The notes below the pieces were generated by a model. The model made no database searches and was not told the origin of the DNA. It saw only the letters and a list, made by a program, of their open reading frames with translations. Positions 22,911 to 34,412 of a stretch of 64,000 bases of DNA are shown in pieces. Source of the stretch: Helianthus annuus (lineage: Eukaryota > Streptophyta > Magnoliopsida > Asterales > Asteraceae); NCBI RefSeq assembly GCF_002127325.2, contig NC_035433.2, positions 92,520,033-92,584,032 of the forward strand, read 5' to 3'. Numbering within the stretch: the first letter of the stretch is position 1; every line of letters starts with the position of its first letter. A program made the position numbers and the translations under genes.

Positions 22911-24233
22911 GTATTGATGCAAAGGGATAAAGTCATTGCCTACGCTTCGCGGCAACTTAAAGTTCATGAACGAAACTACACGACGTACGATTTAGAGCTG
23001 GGAGCTGTTGTTTTCACGCTCAAGATATGGCGGCACTACCTGTACGGTACCAAGTGCACTATTTACACCGATCACAGGAGTCTCGAGCATATCTTCAAGC
23101 AGAAGGAATTGAACATGCGTCAACGACGATGGGTCGAGCTACTGAACGATTACGAATCTGCCATCAAGTACCATCCAGGCAAAGCCAATGTTGTGGATGA
23201 CGCTCTCAGTCGGAAAGATACTTTACCTAGGCGCGTGCGAGCACTACAGCTTACTATTCAGTCTAGTCTTCCTGCACATATACGAGATGCTCAGGTAGAA
23301 GCGTTGAAACCAGAAAACGTCAGGGCTGAAGCCTTACGCGGCTCAAGGCAACGATTAAAACAAAGGGAAGATGGCGCCTACTATGTAACAGGATGCATTT
23401 GGGTTCCACATTATGGCAATTTACGCGAGCTGGTAATGGATGAAGCTCATAAGTCCCGCTACTCGGTACATCCAGGTTCGGATAAAATGTACCACGATCT
23501 TAGAACTACATACTGGTGGCCTAGCATGAAGGCCCACATAGCAACTTACGTCGGCAAGTGTTTGACCTGTGCGAGAGTCAAAACGGAATACCAGAAACCA
23601 TCAGGCCTGCTTCAGCAACCAAGGATACCACAGTGGAAATGGGAAGAAATTTCCATGGATTTTGTTACTGGCCTGCCTAGATCCCAGCGTGGGAATGATA
23701 CTATTTGGGTGATCGTAGATCGACTCACCAAGTCTGCTCATTTCTTGGCTATCAAAGAAACGGATAAGTTCCCTACCTTAGCAGACGTCTACTTGAAAGA
23801 AGTTGTTTCGAGGCACGGAGTGCCAACTTCTATTATTTCGGAGCGGGATGCACGATTCACTTCAGAACTATGGCAAGCAATGCACAAATATTTTGGCTCT
23901 CGATTAGACATGAGCACAGCTTATCACCCTCAGACGGATGGGCAGTCTGAGCGCACTATCCAGACTCTGGGAGACATGCTTCGGGCGTGTGTTATCAATT
24001 TCGGCAACAGCTGGGAAAAACATCTCCCTTTAGTGGAGTTTTCGTACAATAACAGTTACCACACCAGCATTCAAGCCGCTCCATTCGAGGCATTGTACGG
24101 ACGTAAATTCCGGTCACCTCTCTGTTGGGCAGAGGTGGGGGATAGTCAGATCACAGGTCCAGAAATGATGGTTGATGCTACTGAACGGATTGCACAGATA
24201 CGACAACGCATGGCAGCAGCTCGCGACCGTTAG
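22911..24233 (+). pseudogene. pol: Element B pol: RNase H and integrase
   Basis: Resumes the pol frame after C. RNase [21 protein letters not shown] and [20 protein letters not shown]. Integrase: HHCC-type zinc region ([18 protein letters not shown] ... CLTCARVK), catalytic core with SMDFVTGLP (first Asp), [14 protein letters not shown], where the family normally has SDRD so the second catalytic Asp appears as Glu, and [12 protein letters not shown] (catalytic Glu). A TAG at 24231-24233 (probably from CAG) cuts off the C-terminal part, which is otherwise in the same frame. Confidence 0.94.
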
Positions 24234-24794
24234 AAAAGTTACGCTGATAAGCGCAGGAAGCCACTCGAGTTCCAAGTTGGGGATCGAGTGCTAATCAAAG
24301 TCTCACCCTGGAAGGGTGTGGTTCGTTTTGGTAAACGAGGCAAGCTCAATCCGCGGTATGTTGGACCGTTCGAAATCACTGAAAGAATAGGCAAAGTAGC
24401 CTACAGACTAAACCTACCAGGTGAACTCGGTGCAGTTCACAATGTTTTCCACGTGTCAAATCTGAAGAAGTGTCTGTCAGATGAGACCCTCATAGTTCCT
24501 TTGAAGGAACTCACTATCGACGAACAGTTGCACTTCGTCGAGGAACCTGTTGAAATCACGGACCGGGATGTTAAGGTCCTCAAGAACACTAGAATACCTC
24601 TTGTACGAGTTCGTTGGAACTCCCGTCATGGCCTAGAGTTCACCTGGGAACGAGAAGATCAAATGGAACTTAAGTATCCCCAGTTATTCGAAAACCGTGC
24701 AACCACTACTGAGGCTGAAGCTACTACTGCAGAATTTCGGGACGAAATTCCAAATCAACGGGGGGATGATGTGACACCCCAGGAAAACCAGTAA
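24234..24794 (+). pseudogene. pol: Element B integrase C-terminus with chromodomain-like tail
   Basis: Continues in frame after the TAG: LEFQVGDRVLIKVSPWKGVV, then GPFEITERIGKVAYRLNLP, AVHNVFHVSNLKK, and the tail EEPVEITDRDVKVLKN, VRVRWNSRHGLEFTWERED. The GPF/Y motif and the final chromodomain-like block place B with Tekay/Del chromoviruses, whose chromodomains steer integration towards heterochromatin. It ends at a normal stop, 24792-24794. Confidence 0.88.
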
Positions 24795-24857
24795 ACGATG
24801 CAACTTACCTAGCTTCCTCAGTAACCGCATGCTAAATTTCGGGATGAAATTTCTTTC

Positions 24858-24870
24858 AAGTTGGGGATAA
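24858..24870 (+). other. Polypurine tract of element B
   Basis: AAGTTGGGGATAA directly before the 3' LTR. It is preceded by a CGGGATGAAATTTC repeat (24839-24852, echoed near 24736), a common feature of this end of Tekay elements. Confidence 0.8.
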
Positions 24871-27327
24871 TGTGACAACTCGAGTTTCCGAGATTCCACT
24901 TTCGCATTTATTGCACGTTCACTGTTTGTTTAGTTGTTTACTTGCACAATTTGTTTGCTATGAAACTGTATACGTTTTGATTCAATAAAGTGTATTGTGT
25001 TTGTGCATGGTTATGTGTTAAAGATTTGACAAATACATGGACTTGGTGATGAAACTGTAAATTATATTGTGATGGGTGTGTTTTATGTAAAAGATGATAC
25101 TTAGGGGTGAGTAGAGTAGTTAGTGTAATTTTAATCACTCTTAACCCTAATCCCCTTCACTAATCATTCACACAATCATCATACGTACTTTCACATCCTC
25201 CTCTCCTCTCCTACAATCATATTCTTCATCATTGGCAATCATCTTCTTCATCATTGGCACAAGCTCTTCATCACTTTTGATCTCCCTCTCCATCTAGAAT
25301 CAATCCAAGGTAATTGTTTAATGGTTATTTGTTGATAATCAGTGATTGTTTGATTCATGCAAAAACCCTAGTTCTTCACATAATAGTTCTGTGTTTATAG
25401 ACTTGATTGTTGTGAAATAGTTAATGATCAGTTGTGTAATCACTTGCTGGATGTTAAGATGCCTGTTATGATAGAATGTTGATTGTTGATTTGATTACTG
25501 CACTGCGAGTATGAAATTAGGGTTTTCTTGATCGTGGAAAACGTAACTGTTACAATGAAGTTGAATATTGCATGATTTATGTTAGTCCGACCTTTGTGAT
25601 GTTAGGATGTTTGTCCGAGTCTTAAAGATGGATGGATGTCCGAATTTTGTAAGCATGTTAGTCAGAATTTTATGTCATGATCACTTGTCCGAACTTTATG
25701 AGGATGCTTGCATAGTCCGAATTTTTAAAGGGTAATAAAGTCCGAACTTTATATGTTGTAAAGGTCCGAATTTCTTGTGATGAACATGAAGTCCGAGTTT
25801 GTTATAAGGATTCAAGGTCCGAATTTTAAAGGATAATAGGTTGTCCGAGTTTCTGCTTGTATATGTTGTCCGAGTTTTGTAAGGAGGCCTTGTCCGAGTT
25901 TTGTAGGGGGGAGGCCTTGTCCGACTTTTATAAGGAGACAAGGGGGGGGGGTCCGACTTTTGCAAGGTATAAGGGGGTCCGACCTTTGTTGCTTGATAAG
26001 GGGTCCGACCTTGTGCTTGATGAGGAGTCCGAATTTTATGATATATATGTATGATCCGATCTTTATGAATGCATATGGTCCGAGTATGTGTAAATCCCTT
26101 AGGTCCGAGTTTTAAGATATGGTGCCTTGTCCGAATTTTAATGAGTATGTATGGTCTGAGTTAATTAATGCACAACATGTCTGAGTTACATGCTTTACGG
26201 TCCGAATTTCTTGAATGGTTAAGTGCATAACCTTGTATGAAGAACAACATGCTACTGTATGCTGCTGTATATGACTTGTTTATGACTGAATGATACCCAA
26301 AGTTACTGGATGATGCTGCATGTATGAACTATCTATGTCATATCATTCTATACACAACTATCACACGAATCACAACTGTTTAGACATCAAGGACTTGTAA
26401 ACCCTAATTGAACGTAAACACTTACATCGAGTTTATATGCAATGTACCTTAGGTCGTGTGTAACGGACCTAACCGTTAATTAACACTAGAAGCAATAACA
26501 TACCGAGCAAACCAAGGTGAGTTCACACTCTTACCAAGGCATGGGATTCCCGGGTTTTGGGAATGGGATTGAAGGAATAGATTTATACTTACACTGTTAC
26601 TAGACTATCTACCATCGTCCTCGGATGCGCAGGATACATACGTAAAACCTACGTATACTTGTACACATCACTGTCCTCAGGTTGCGAAGGACACTTACGT
26701 AAAACCTACATAAACTTATACTCACTACTGCCTCGGTTGTGTTAGGCACTTACGTAAAACCTACGTAAACCCCCGCGTACCCCTGTCCTCGGTTGTGAAG
26801 GACACTTACGTAAAACCTACGTAAACTTTGTACGTACTATTGTTCTCGGTAAGAAGAACACTTATGGTTACAAATAGTCTGGTGTATATGCAAACATGGG
26901 AAGCCCCCACCAATAGAACATACTATCGGCCCAGTAGAGCCACACGTTACGAAAGGAACTTACTGTTACAAACTTACTTACTGTGAACTCGCTCAACTAG
27001 TTGTTGACTCTCTGTTACATGCCTTGCAGGTCGTTAGGTATACATGGAGCTTGCACTGGGAGGCGCGGTCGTTGTGGACAAGGATCGTGAATGCTTGATT
27101 TAAACAATTTGACATTACATACTTTATTTATGATTGGGCTTTTACTTATACGCTTCCGCTAAACGTTGAATTTATATTCATGTTTGAAACACCTTTCATA
27201 TGGATTGGTTTGGTTTAATGACATTTACTTTTACTATATACGTTGTTCTATATGATTGGTGGCTTGATCCTGGTCAGTCACGCTCCCAAGCGGTGATACT
27301 CCGCAGGTGGATTTTGGGGGTGTGACA
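24871..27327 (+). repeat. 3' LTR of element B
   Basis: 2457 bp, about 98.5% like the 5' copy by hand count. It carries both arrays: the GTCCGA motif at about 25586-26210 and the hairpin units at about 26614-26875. A G-run of nine at about 25941 is one visible difference. The paired stems of the 55-bp units are kept here too. Confidence 0.96.
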
Positions 27328-27332
27328 CCCAC

Positions 27333-28067
27333 GAGGAACTGGCGCTGCCTCAGGGGCAAGTTCTGGGTCGTGTGAGGGTATGTGATCTTCAGCAGGTGTT
27401 AGTGCAGTAGTCAAAGCGGCGTCGTCGTCCGTGTCGGTAGCAAAAAGCAGTAACCTGCCTGTCTGTAAAGCCGTAAATGTCGCAGACTCAAAGGAGTCTG
27501 AAATCGAGTGTATACTAGAATCAGAGGCTAGCTTAATAACAGGGATCTCAAAACGTAAAATTAGTAACGATGTTCTCATCTAACTTTCCATCATCCTGGG
27601 TGTCAACGGGAGGATCATCAACAAGCAAATTAATGTCATCATTAAACAATTTGTCAAAGAGGCAGATCCTTGGGAAAATAACCACGAGAGGTACGGCGTC
27701 GAGGATCAGAGCCAGGAGGTGCTCTCCACCGAAGTGTCCAAATGGTAAGGTGGTCGTGAACCAAAACAAGAATGACAGGAGGATTCTCATCAGCCATCAG
27801 TAAGGGTAATTCATCGCCAAAGTCTGGCAGCGCGAACGGTTGGAAGTCGTCCTCATCCTTGGTCAGCATGTTAGGGTCACTCTCAGTGTCTGACGTAAAT
27901 ATCTCCGGCGCAGGTACAGTCTCATCATCCGTGGCGGTGGCCGTAGGGTCGTCATCATCTGACAATTCGTTCCCTGAGGAAGGTGACGTGTGTGCCGGTA
28001 CATAATAGTCATAGCATGCATATTCACAGTAATCTTTTAACACTTTGTGTATTGCAAATAAAGACAA
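27333..28067 (-). pseudogene. Element A leader ORF0, 5' half
   Basis: From a minus-strand ATG at 28067 the frame reads MSLFAIHKVLKDYCEY, then a strongly acidic stretch (SDDDDPTATATDDE, FTSDTESDPNMLTKDEDDFQ) and a LPDFGDELPLL segment. Frameshifts near 27740 and 27550 pass it to ICLFDKLFNDDINLLVDD and then SDSSIHSISDSFESATF and LFATDTDDDAALTTAL before B interrupts it. No catalytic motif is seen. It lies between the primer site and gag, where plant gypsy elements rarely carry an ORF. It may be a fused N-terminal extension of Gag or a separate accessory protein. Confidence 0.6.
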
Positions 28068-28100
28068 TTCATAATGTAATCATGTATCCACATATTCGTC

Positions 28101-28675
28101 CTAGTCTTCCTAGACTATCCCACCCAGCCTCTCAGACTGAACTCCCTAGTCTCTCAGACTAACTCCCTGGTCTCTAAGACCAAATCTCCCTAGTCTCTAA
28201 GACTAACTCCCTGGTCTCTAAGACCAAATCTCCCCAGTCTCTAAGGCTAACTCCCTGGTCTCTAAGAACAACTCTCCCCAGTCTCTAAGACTAACTCCCT
28301 GGTCTCTAAGACCAAATCTCCCCAGTCTCTAAGACTAACTCCCTGGTCTCTAAGACCAACTCTCCCCAGTCTCTAAGACTAACTCCCTGGTCTCTAAGAC
28401 CAAATCTCCCCAGTCTCTAAGACTAACTCCCTGGTCTCTAAGACCAACTCTCCCTAGTCTCTAAGACTAACTCCCTGGTCTCTAAGACCAACTCTCCCCA
28501 GTCTCTAAGACTAACTCCCTGGTCTCTAAGACCAACTTTCCCCAGTCTCTAAGACTAAATTTCCCCAGTCTCTAAGACTGGCCTCCCTCAGTCTCTAAGA
28601 CTGACCTCCCTCAGTCTCTAAGACTGACCTCCCTCAGTCTCTAAGAATGAACCTCCCCAATCTCTAGGATTGAAT
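28101..28675 (-). repeat. Array of 26 small hairpins in element A 5' leader
   Basis: A 22-bp unit repeats about 26 times. Each unit holds an inverted repeat with a CTA-type loop. Stems alternate AGTCT/AGACT and GGTCT/AGACC, then become CAGTCT/AGACTG and finally CAATC/GATTG; pairing is broken in only about four units. Because the units are near-palindromic, the RNA can fold the same way from either strand. It lies between the primer site and ORF0. Confidence 0.9.
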
Positions 28676-28845
28676 TATAGACAAAGGTTTTGAAATGTAT
28701 TTTGTGCCTTTTGCTTGTAAAAATGTTTGTTCCCTGGATCTGGACGTTGAGTGTATGCAATGCAAAAATGTTTGAAAACCTTTTCGTGAGAGCCCTGATG
28801 ATCATAGTCTAGACTCGAGAAGGAATCCTAGTTCGCTATGATCGA
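28676..28845 (-). other. Leader of element A next to the primer site
   Basis: 170 bp between the hairpin array and the primer site, with no coding frame and no further repeat units. Confidence 0.5.
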
Positions 28846-28858
28846 GGCTCTGATACCA
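28846..28858 (-). other. Primer binding site of element A
   Basis: On the minus strand TGGTATCAGAGCC starts three bases after the 5' LTR. Initiator-Met tRNA type. Confidence 0.94.
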
Positions 28859-28861
28859 AGC

Positions 28862-31800
28862 TGTCACACCCTGACATTTGCGGAAGCGTGTTTATGGTGT
28901 GACTTTCTTGTTAACATTGCATTCAACCATATCAAACAACTATATGATAAAACCAAAGATTTGCCATCCATAAAATGAGCTTAAAACATAATAACATTGT
29001 CTAAAACGTAGACTTCAAATTCAAGTTTTACAAACCATAAGAATTGTGTAAAAGTTCACTAAGGACTCGTCAAAAAAATATTAGTTGTAATCAAAGTTTG
29101 GAAGACATGTCTCGTCCAGGATTAAGACACACTGACCAAACCCAAAGACCGTGGATGACATCTTTATACTTAACTTGACTTGAAACTCCAACGCCCGCCA
29201 GATCCATACTTAATTTCCTGAAATACATGTAGTTTGAAAAACATCAACAAAAGTTGAGCGAGTTCATATGTATGTGTATGAATAAGCCTTTTATGTATGT
29301 CTGTATAAATGTATGTCCCTGGTATGTAGCAATAAGGAAAAACAGATCAATTAATGTGTAGCTAATACATTAATAAGTGACATGGCCTAGGAAGCACTCA
29401 AACCTGTATGCGTATTTCGTACCGGCCCCTCCGGTGGAACGACATAGTCACCTCATGCAGCCACTCGCAGGCCCATGGGTGGGGCTCGCAACACCCAATA
29501 GATTTATCACTCATGCCCCTAGGTCCATATACAAGGATTAATGGTCTTAAGACAATAGCCTACCCATTCACGTGATCTAGCAGTACATTCCTTAGCTAAT
29601 CATTCCATGTATAAAACGTTTGTAATCAGTATATAACATGTATTTCACCCCCGAAGTTGTAAAACTGAAAATAGCTAAAAGAAAAGGGGGACATGAACTC
29701 ACTGTTTTGCGTTCTTCGAATCTGCCTGTAACTCAAAGTGTCCTCTTGTGTACATGACTACCTACAATGTACTATGGTCTTATTAGACGAGCGGGTCGTG
29801 CCTTGACTCAGTAATAATTAGTGCCTTTAAGTTACGTTTCCAAGTGTCTTCATCATTATTCCAAGTTATATAATTAGTTGTTAAAATAATAAATATTTTA
29901 ACTTGAATTTCTGGAATAATTCGTTAAACAATGTTTTTATAGTAATACTTCTCATGTATTTGTATTCGTGTTTCCTTCCCAAGGATGGGGGTATATCATA
30001 AATGTGTATTCGTATTTTTGTATGTGTGTCTTTAGCCATGTATTGGCATCGTATTCCGGTGTATTAGTCCAATTAAAAAAAATATACCAATATATTCCCA
30101 ATATATATTTCCAAAACAATATATTTTCAAGTCTCACTTAGAAAATATATATAACTTATTTGTCAAAAATAATGTATTCCAAGAGAATATATATTTTTCC
30201 CAAAAATCATATATTTTCTAAATATACTTAGGAAAAATATATTTTTAACTCCCCAAAAATAATATATTTTCTCTTTGTCGAAAATATGATATACTTGGTA
30301 ATATGTATGAAAATCATATTTTCACTCCTTTCGTTCCCAAAATAATACTTGCCAAAAATATATTTATAAGAGTATTTTCCAGAATATTTCATAAGTTACG
30401 TTTTATCGTTCGGCTTTACAATATTAAGTGTGTAACTTATATTTCATTCCTTGTGATTTTTGTATTACTTTAGGGTTGTAAATGTCATGGTATTTTGTTA
30501 AGTTATATTATTTTACCCTAAAATAATATAACTATTCCACAAAATAAACAAATATCCACACACGTGTCTTAATATAAAATATATATTCTAAATATATATT
30601 TAACCATTTTTATCTACAAAAACCAACCTCCGATACTTTGTATTTTTGTAACAAAACCTATGGCGAACTTTATTTTGAAAAATAAAGTTAAAAAAAATAC
30701 TTGTAAATACTTGTTAGAAAATATTTTCTAAGTGTTGAAATTTTTAGAAAATTTTGCCATAGTTTCCTTTGTAAAAGGAGATGTCCATGCTATTAAGCAT
30801 ATCATTTTCTTTTGTAAAAATCATCACAATCCATTCACAATCAATAATAAACAACCTTTACTCGCCAATTTTGCCAAAAAAAACAAGTATATACTATCAC
30901 TCCATGAACTTGAATATTTATAAAAATATGTAGTAACTTACTAGTGTATTTAGTAAGTCTTGTTACCCTTAAAGTGTGGTTGATTCTTTAAAAACATCAT
31001 TTTTAAAGAATGTAGATCTTTACAACTTATAATCTTATTTTCTAAAAATGTTTCTTCTTGGATTTTTCTTGTTACATAAGTGTTTCTACACTTTATTAAC
31101 CACCAAAAATGAAGGTTATTTATTTAAGAACCAAGATTTAATAAAACTTGTATTTTTAACTTGGTTACTTGGAAGAATCATACTTAAAATATTTAGATTT
31201 ACAAGACTTTTGATCATTACTTAACAAGAAACAACTTTATTCTTTCAAGTTCATGATCTTTGTGAGGATGATCCATTAATTTCTAACACTTTCATCCTTT
31301 CATCTTGCTAGATTATGTTTTTAATCATGATCTAGCAAAATCATATGATGATCTAGCAAGATCATATGATGATCTATATCATTTACACAAGCAATCAATC
31401 AACAAGTATCACAACAACACCAAACAACATGATTTCTTTAAGATTTCTTATAATTTTAGGCTTATGTTCATGTTACATCTTCTTGTTTCATAGTGTTCTT
31501 TATGGTAACCATCTTGTATCATCTTTTAACCTCTTAATATAGATGCAATATGAAGAGTAGAAGATCTTACTGCTAGCTCAAGGCTAGGGATGATCAAGAG
31601 GAGAAAACAAGTGGATAAAAGCAAACGGTGAAGGTCCTTCAACTTCCGAAAGCTCCAAGCTTCCTAACTGTGCTTCTTACACCTTTGAGTAGTAATGAAA
31701 TGGATGGATGAAGGTTGAATGATGGTGGTGTATGGTGATGGGGTTATGACCGTGAGTAGAGGAAGGGAAGAAAGAAAGATGGTGTTGGTGATCTTGTGTA

Positions 31801-32715
31801 GAAATGAGAGTTTATGTTCCATGGGTTAATCTTATAATACTTCAACAAATTATGTACTAGTGGGTAATGTGTTTTAAAAAGTGAAGACAAGATCTAACAA
31901 TATCAATTAAAGAATTGAAATAAAATCTTCTTGTGGGGGCCACTAGAATCCGCCCATAGGTGGGGGGTGTAGGTGTAGGCTCCAACTAAATGTTAGCTAA
32001 CATGGTTAAAAATCAAGTATATAGTTAGAGGTTTAGTTACTAGATATTTATATAGTGTGTTATGATGTTCGGGGACCATAACTAGCTTAGAAAAAGTGAA
32101 ACAATGTTTCTAGCAATATTTTGGTGTTTCGGGTAATGTCCGGTTTTTCGGTTAGATACTGTTCCGTTAAAGTGCTAAGTTATTCCATATAGTGTCTCTT
32201 ATGTAACTTTGTGTGACACTTTTAATTCCCGACACTTAGGAAAGCATACAGGACCATTTTGCCATGTTTATGCACATTACTAGTATGTTAAAATGCCGAA
32301 TTTTGGTAATTAATGCAGAATTCTGCACTTAGATTGGGTTTTAGGCACTTTCCAGCACTTAAACTATCACCTAGTGACGCAGTTTCATGGTCCTTACTTC
32401 CCTACACTCCATACTAGTGTAGGACCTTGCCCCAGGCTCATACGGAGCCTCAAAACATTGTCTGTCTATGTACTGGCACTGTTAGTATATTTTTGAGTTA
32501 TCCGCTCCCTGTGCTAACTGTGCTTTGTGCATTAAGTATGTCACTAAAGTTTGTATGTAATAAATGGTGTGACAGTATGAAATGTGATGCACATGTATGT
32601 GTGATACAGAAATCACAAAGCAGTTTATATCATCATTTGTAATTAAGCACAGTCATTAAGCACAAATTAATATTAATTAATTGTACAAATACATGCAAAT
32701 TTGACGGTTGTCACA
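28862..32715 (-). repeat. 5' LTR of element A
   Basis: 3854 bp, unusually long for a plant gypsy LTR. On the minus strand it starts TGTGACAACCGTC and ends CAGGGTGTGACA. Its left 674 bp have no partner in this window because the 3' LTR is cut off. It is AT-rich around 30100-30700. A related LTR survives as solo copy J. Confidence 0.93.
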
Positions 32716-33182
32716 TAAATGGGGAAGGCGTCGCATGACGCAATGCCCCATTGTTCAGGCCAAAGTTTGTTATTTCAAATTTCAGCCCCTAAACTTCCTA
32801 TTTGTTATCATTTCAAGCATAATTTTAGTACTTAACCTATTTTTAAGTGTATATGATGTAAGTAAGTATAATCCGAGTATCAAGAATGTATGTATAAGCA
32901 TTTGCACGTATAAATAGCATTATAACTCGTATTTACAACTGGTTGTATGTGAAATAAGTATGAGGTGAATGTATTGAGTTTGCATGTATATAAGGCGAAT
33001 ATATGACAAGTATGTATAACCAATGTATAATTTATGTAACAGAATCTAGTTTTATTGCAATCAAAGTCTTGGATTACAATGATTGGAAAGAAATACGAAT
33101 ACGATATGAATACAAGTTTCCAAAAATAGATTACAAGATAAACTTTCTAAATAAGGAAAGTTACAAAAAGCGAAGCGTTACA
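32716..33182 (-). repeat. Probable LTR fragment G between A and E2
   Basis: On the minus strand a possible LTR start, TGTAACGCTTCGC, lies at 33182, exactly where the E2 gag frame stops matching its relatives (after KEDIFAV). A would then have inserted into this LTR at 32716, and the rest of G would lie left of the window. It holds a CpG palindrome, GGCGTCGCATGACGC (about 32727-32741). There is no coding frame. The missing partner end makes this call tentative. Confidence 0.4.
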
Positions 33183-33556
33183 GCAAATATATCTTCTTTA
33201 AGAGCTTTCTGCAGAATGTTCATCATTTTCTTTTCCCTAACGAACTTATCTTTCTCTACTATAGTAAACTGAGTCAAAGTCTTCTCAAGCCCGTTCTCAC
33301 CTATCAGTGCAACACATATCTTCTCAATGGCGTACCAGCAATCAAAATGATTTGCTTGTACCCAGTTAACGAATCTCTCGTTCCATCTGTAATAATCTTC
33401 CAAACACAACAGCTTTGGGGGTTTAGTCATAGTCCCCATTTCGTTGTCGAGATTTAGACTTTGAGCTGTTGTGTAATAATCTTCCAAACACAACAGCTTT
33501 GACGTCGCAAAAGCGTTGAAAAATTCAGTATCCATTTCGTCGAAAAATTTGGTCAA
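33183..33556 (-). pseudogene. gag: Element E2 gag N-terminus, truncated
   Basis: Reads MDTEFFNAFAT, then PPKLLCLEDYYRWNERFVNW, VQANHFDCWYAIEKI and EKKMMNILQKALKEDIFAV, matching D's Gag start (NAFAT, WEEHFENWVQANYLDAWECI, KEDIMVLLQ). The segment KLLCLEDYY occurs twice because a stretch of about 23 bp is duplicated (33389 and 33479 regions). The match to the family ends at 33182, where G begins. It is the N-terminal helical domain of copia-type Gag. Confidence 0.8.
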
Positions 33557-34011
33557 AAATTGCTTGGTGCGAAGTTAAACCCCTGTGCAAAATAACCACA
33601 AAAACAATTAAAATCCCAATTCGTACGAAGTTAAAATACCAAATTTCAGATCTATCTTCGTGCGAAGATAAAATCCAAAATTTTCAAGAGTTTCACTTCG
33701 TATGAAGTTAGTTTTAAATTCGCGAGAGGGTAACTTTTTCAAACTTGGCAAATTTTTCTCTTCGTGCGAAGTGACTTTTAAGATCGTGCGAAGGTAGGGT
33801 TTCAAAATTTCACGTTTTTCGATGTTTTTATTATGATTTCAGTTGATTTTAGGTCTAATTCTTTCAAGGGTTTGTTATTAGTGAGTTTTAAGTAATCCTA
33901 GAAAAAATCAGTCCATTTCGTCCGTTAAATCTCTGGAAAATGATAAAAAGAGTGAAGAATGAGTAGAAGAGAAGTAGAATCTTGATGAATGTCTTCAAAT
34001 CAGGCATTCTA
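33557..34011 (-). repeat. E2 5' leader with TTCGTRCGAAG palindromes
   Basis: Five or six copies of a near-palindrome TTCGT(A/G)CGAAG (about 33621, 33656, 33697, 33760, 33783) lie between the gag start and the primer site. The same word occurs in the U3 part of the E LTRs. No coding frame is seen apart from gag. Confidence 0.75.
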
Positions 34012-34024
34012 GCTTTGATACCAC
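34012..34024 (-). other. Primer binding site of element E2
   Basis: On the minus strand GTGGTATCAAAGC lies just after the LTR end. It differs by one base from the Met-type site of the other elements. Confidence 0.8.
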
Positions 34025-34027
34025 TTA

Positions 34028-34412
34028 TGAGAATCTGCTCATCCAATAAGCTCGGGTCCTAATTTGTTTACCTAGTTCGTTATGTGCGGAATTCATGTTA
34101 AACTAGTGACAGGTTCAAGATTTACTGTTTAAACTCAATGTTTCATTAATCAGATCAACATTTACAATCCTGAGTGAACTTTGATAGGGCTTTGCCGTAT
34201 CAGTCAACAAAACGCATACAGACTCAAGACCCTAGCACACCTATATATAGACATGGCACTTCGTGCGAGGATAGATTCTATCTTCATACGAAGGCAACAT
34301 CTACTTCATACGAAGTTAACATTACAACTTCAAAATCAAATCTAACAGTTTAGCCCTATTATATACACAGACATGGCCCAAAGACGTAGGCGATAGACAT
34401 ATTGCATCAACA
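34028..34412 (-). repeat. 5' LTR of element E2
   Basis: About 385 bp. On the minus strand it runs TGTTGATGCAATATG...GCAGATTCTCA. It is homologous in the opposite orientation to the E1 LTR at 60547-60927. Three TTCGTRCGAAG-type words lie upstream of a TATA box (TATATATA, 34242-34249). E2 seems to have inserted in reverse into the E1 ORF, but its other end is outside the window, so no TSD can be checked. Confidence 0.78.

Larger units (their letters stand above)
8133..27327 (+). mobile_element. Element B: Tekay-type Ty3/gypsy chromovirus, nested in A
   Basis: A complete but dead element: LTR (8133-10585), Met-tRNA primer site, gag with intron, protease, RT, RNase H, integrase, chromodomain-like tail, polypurine tract and second LTR (24871-27327). 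The TSD CCCAC is at 8128-8132 and 27328-27332. Two later insertions split it: solo LTR J in gag and element C in pol. Without them it would be about 10 kb. The LTRs differ at roughly 35 sites of 2455 by hand count, so it is younger than A and older than C. Coding damage includes stops at 10937, 11379 and 24231 and altered protease and integrase active sites. Confidence 0.95.

Noticed and set aside
28101..28675. CRISPR-like array of short palindromic repeats
   Set aside because: Units follow each other every 22 bp with no unique spacers of constant length, there are no cas genes, and the context is the leader of a plant retrotransposon.
2827..32642. Repeated short ORF at 2827-3018 and 32427-32642
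   Set aside because: It is inside the two LTRs of A and on the strand opposite to the element. It repeats because the LTR repeats.
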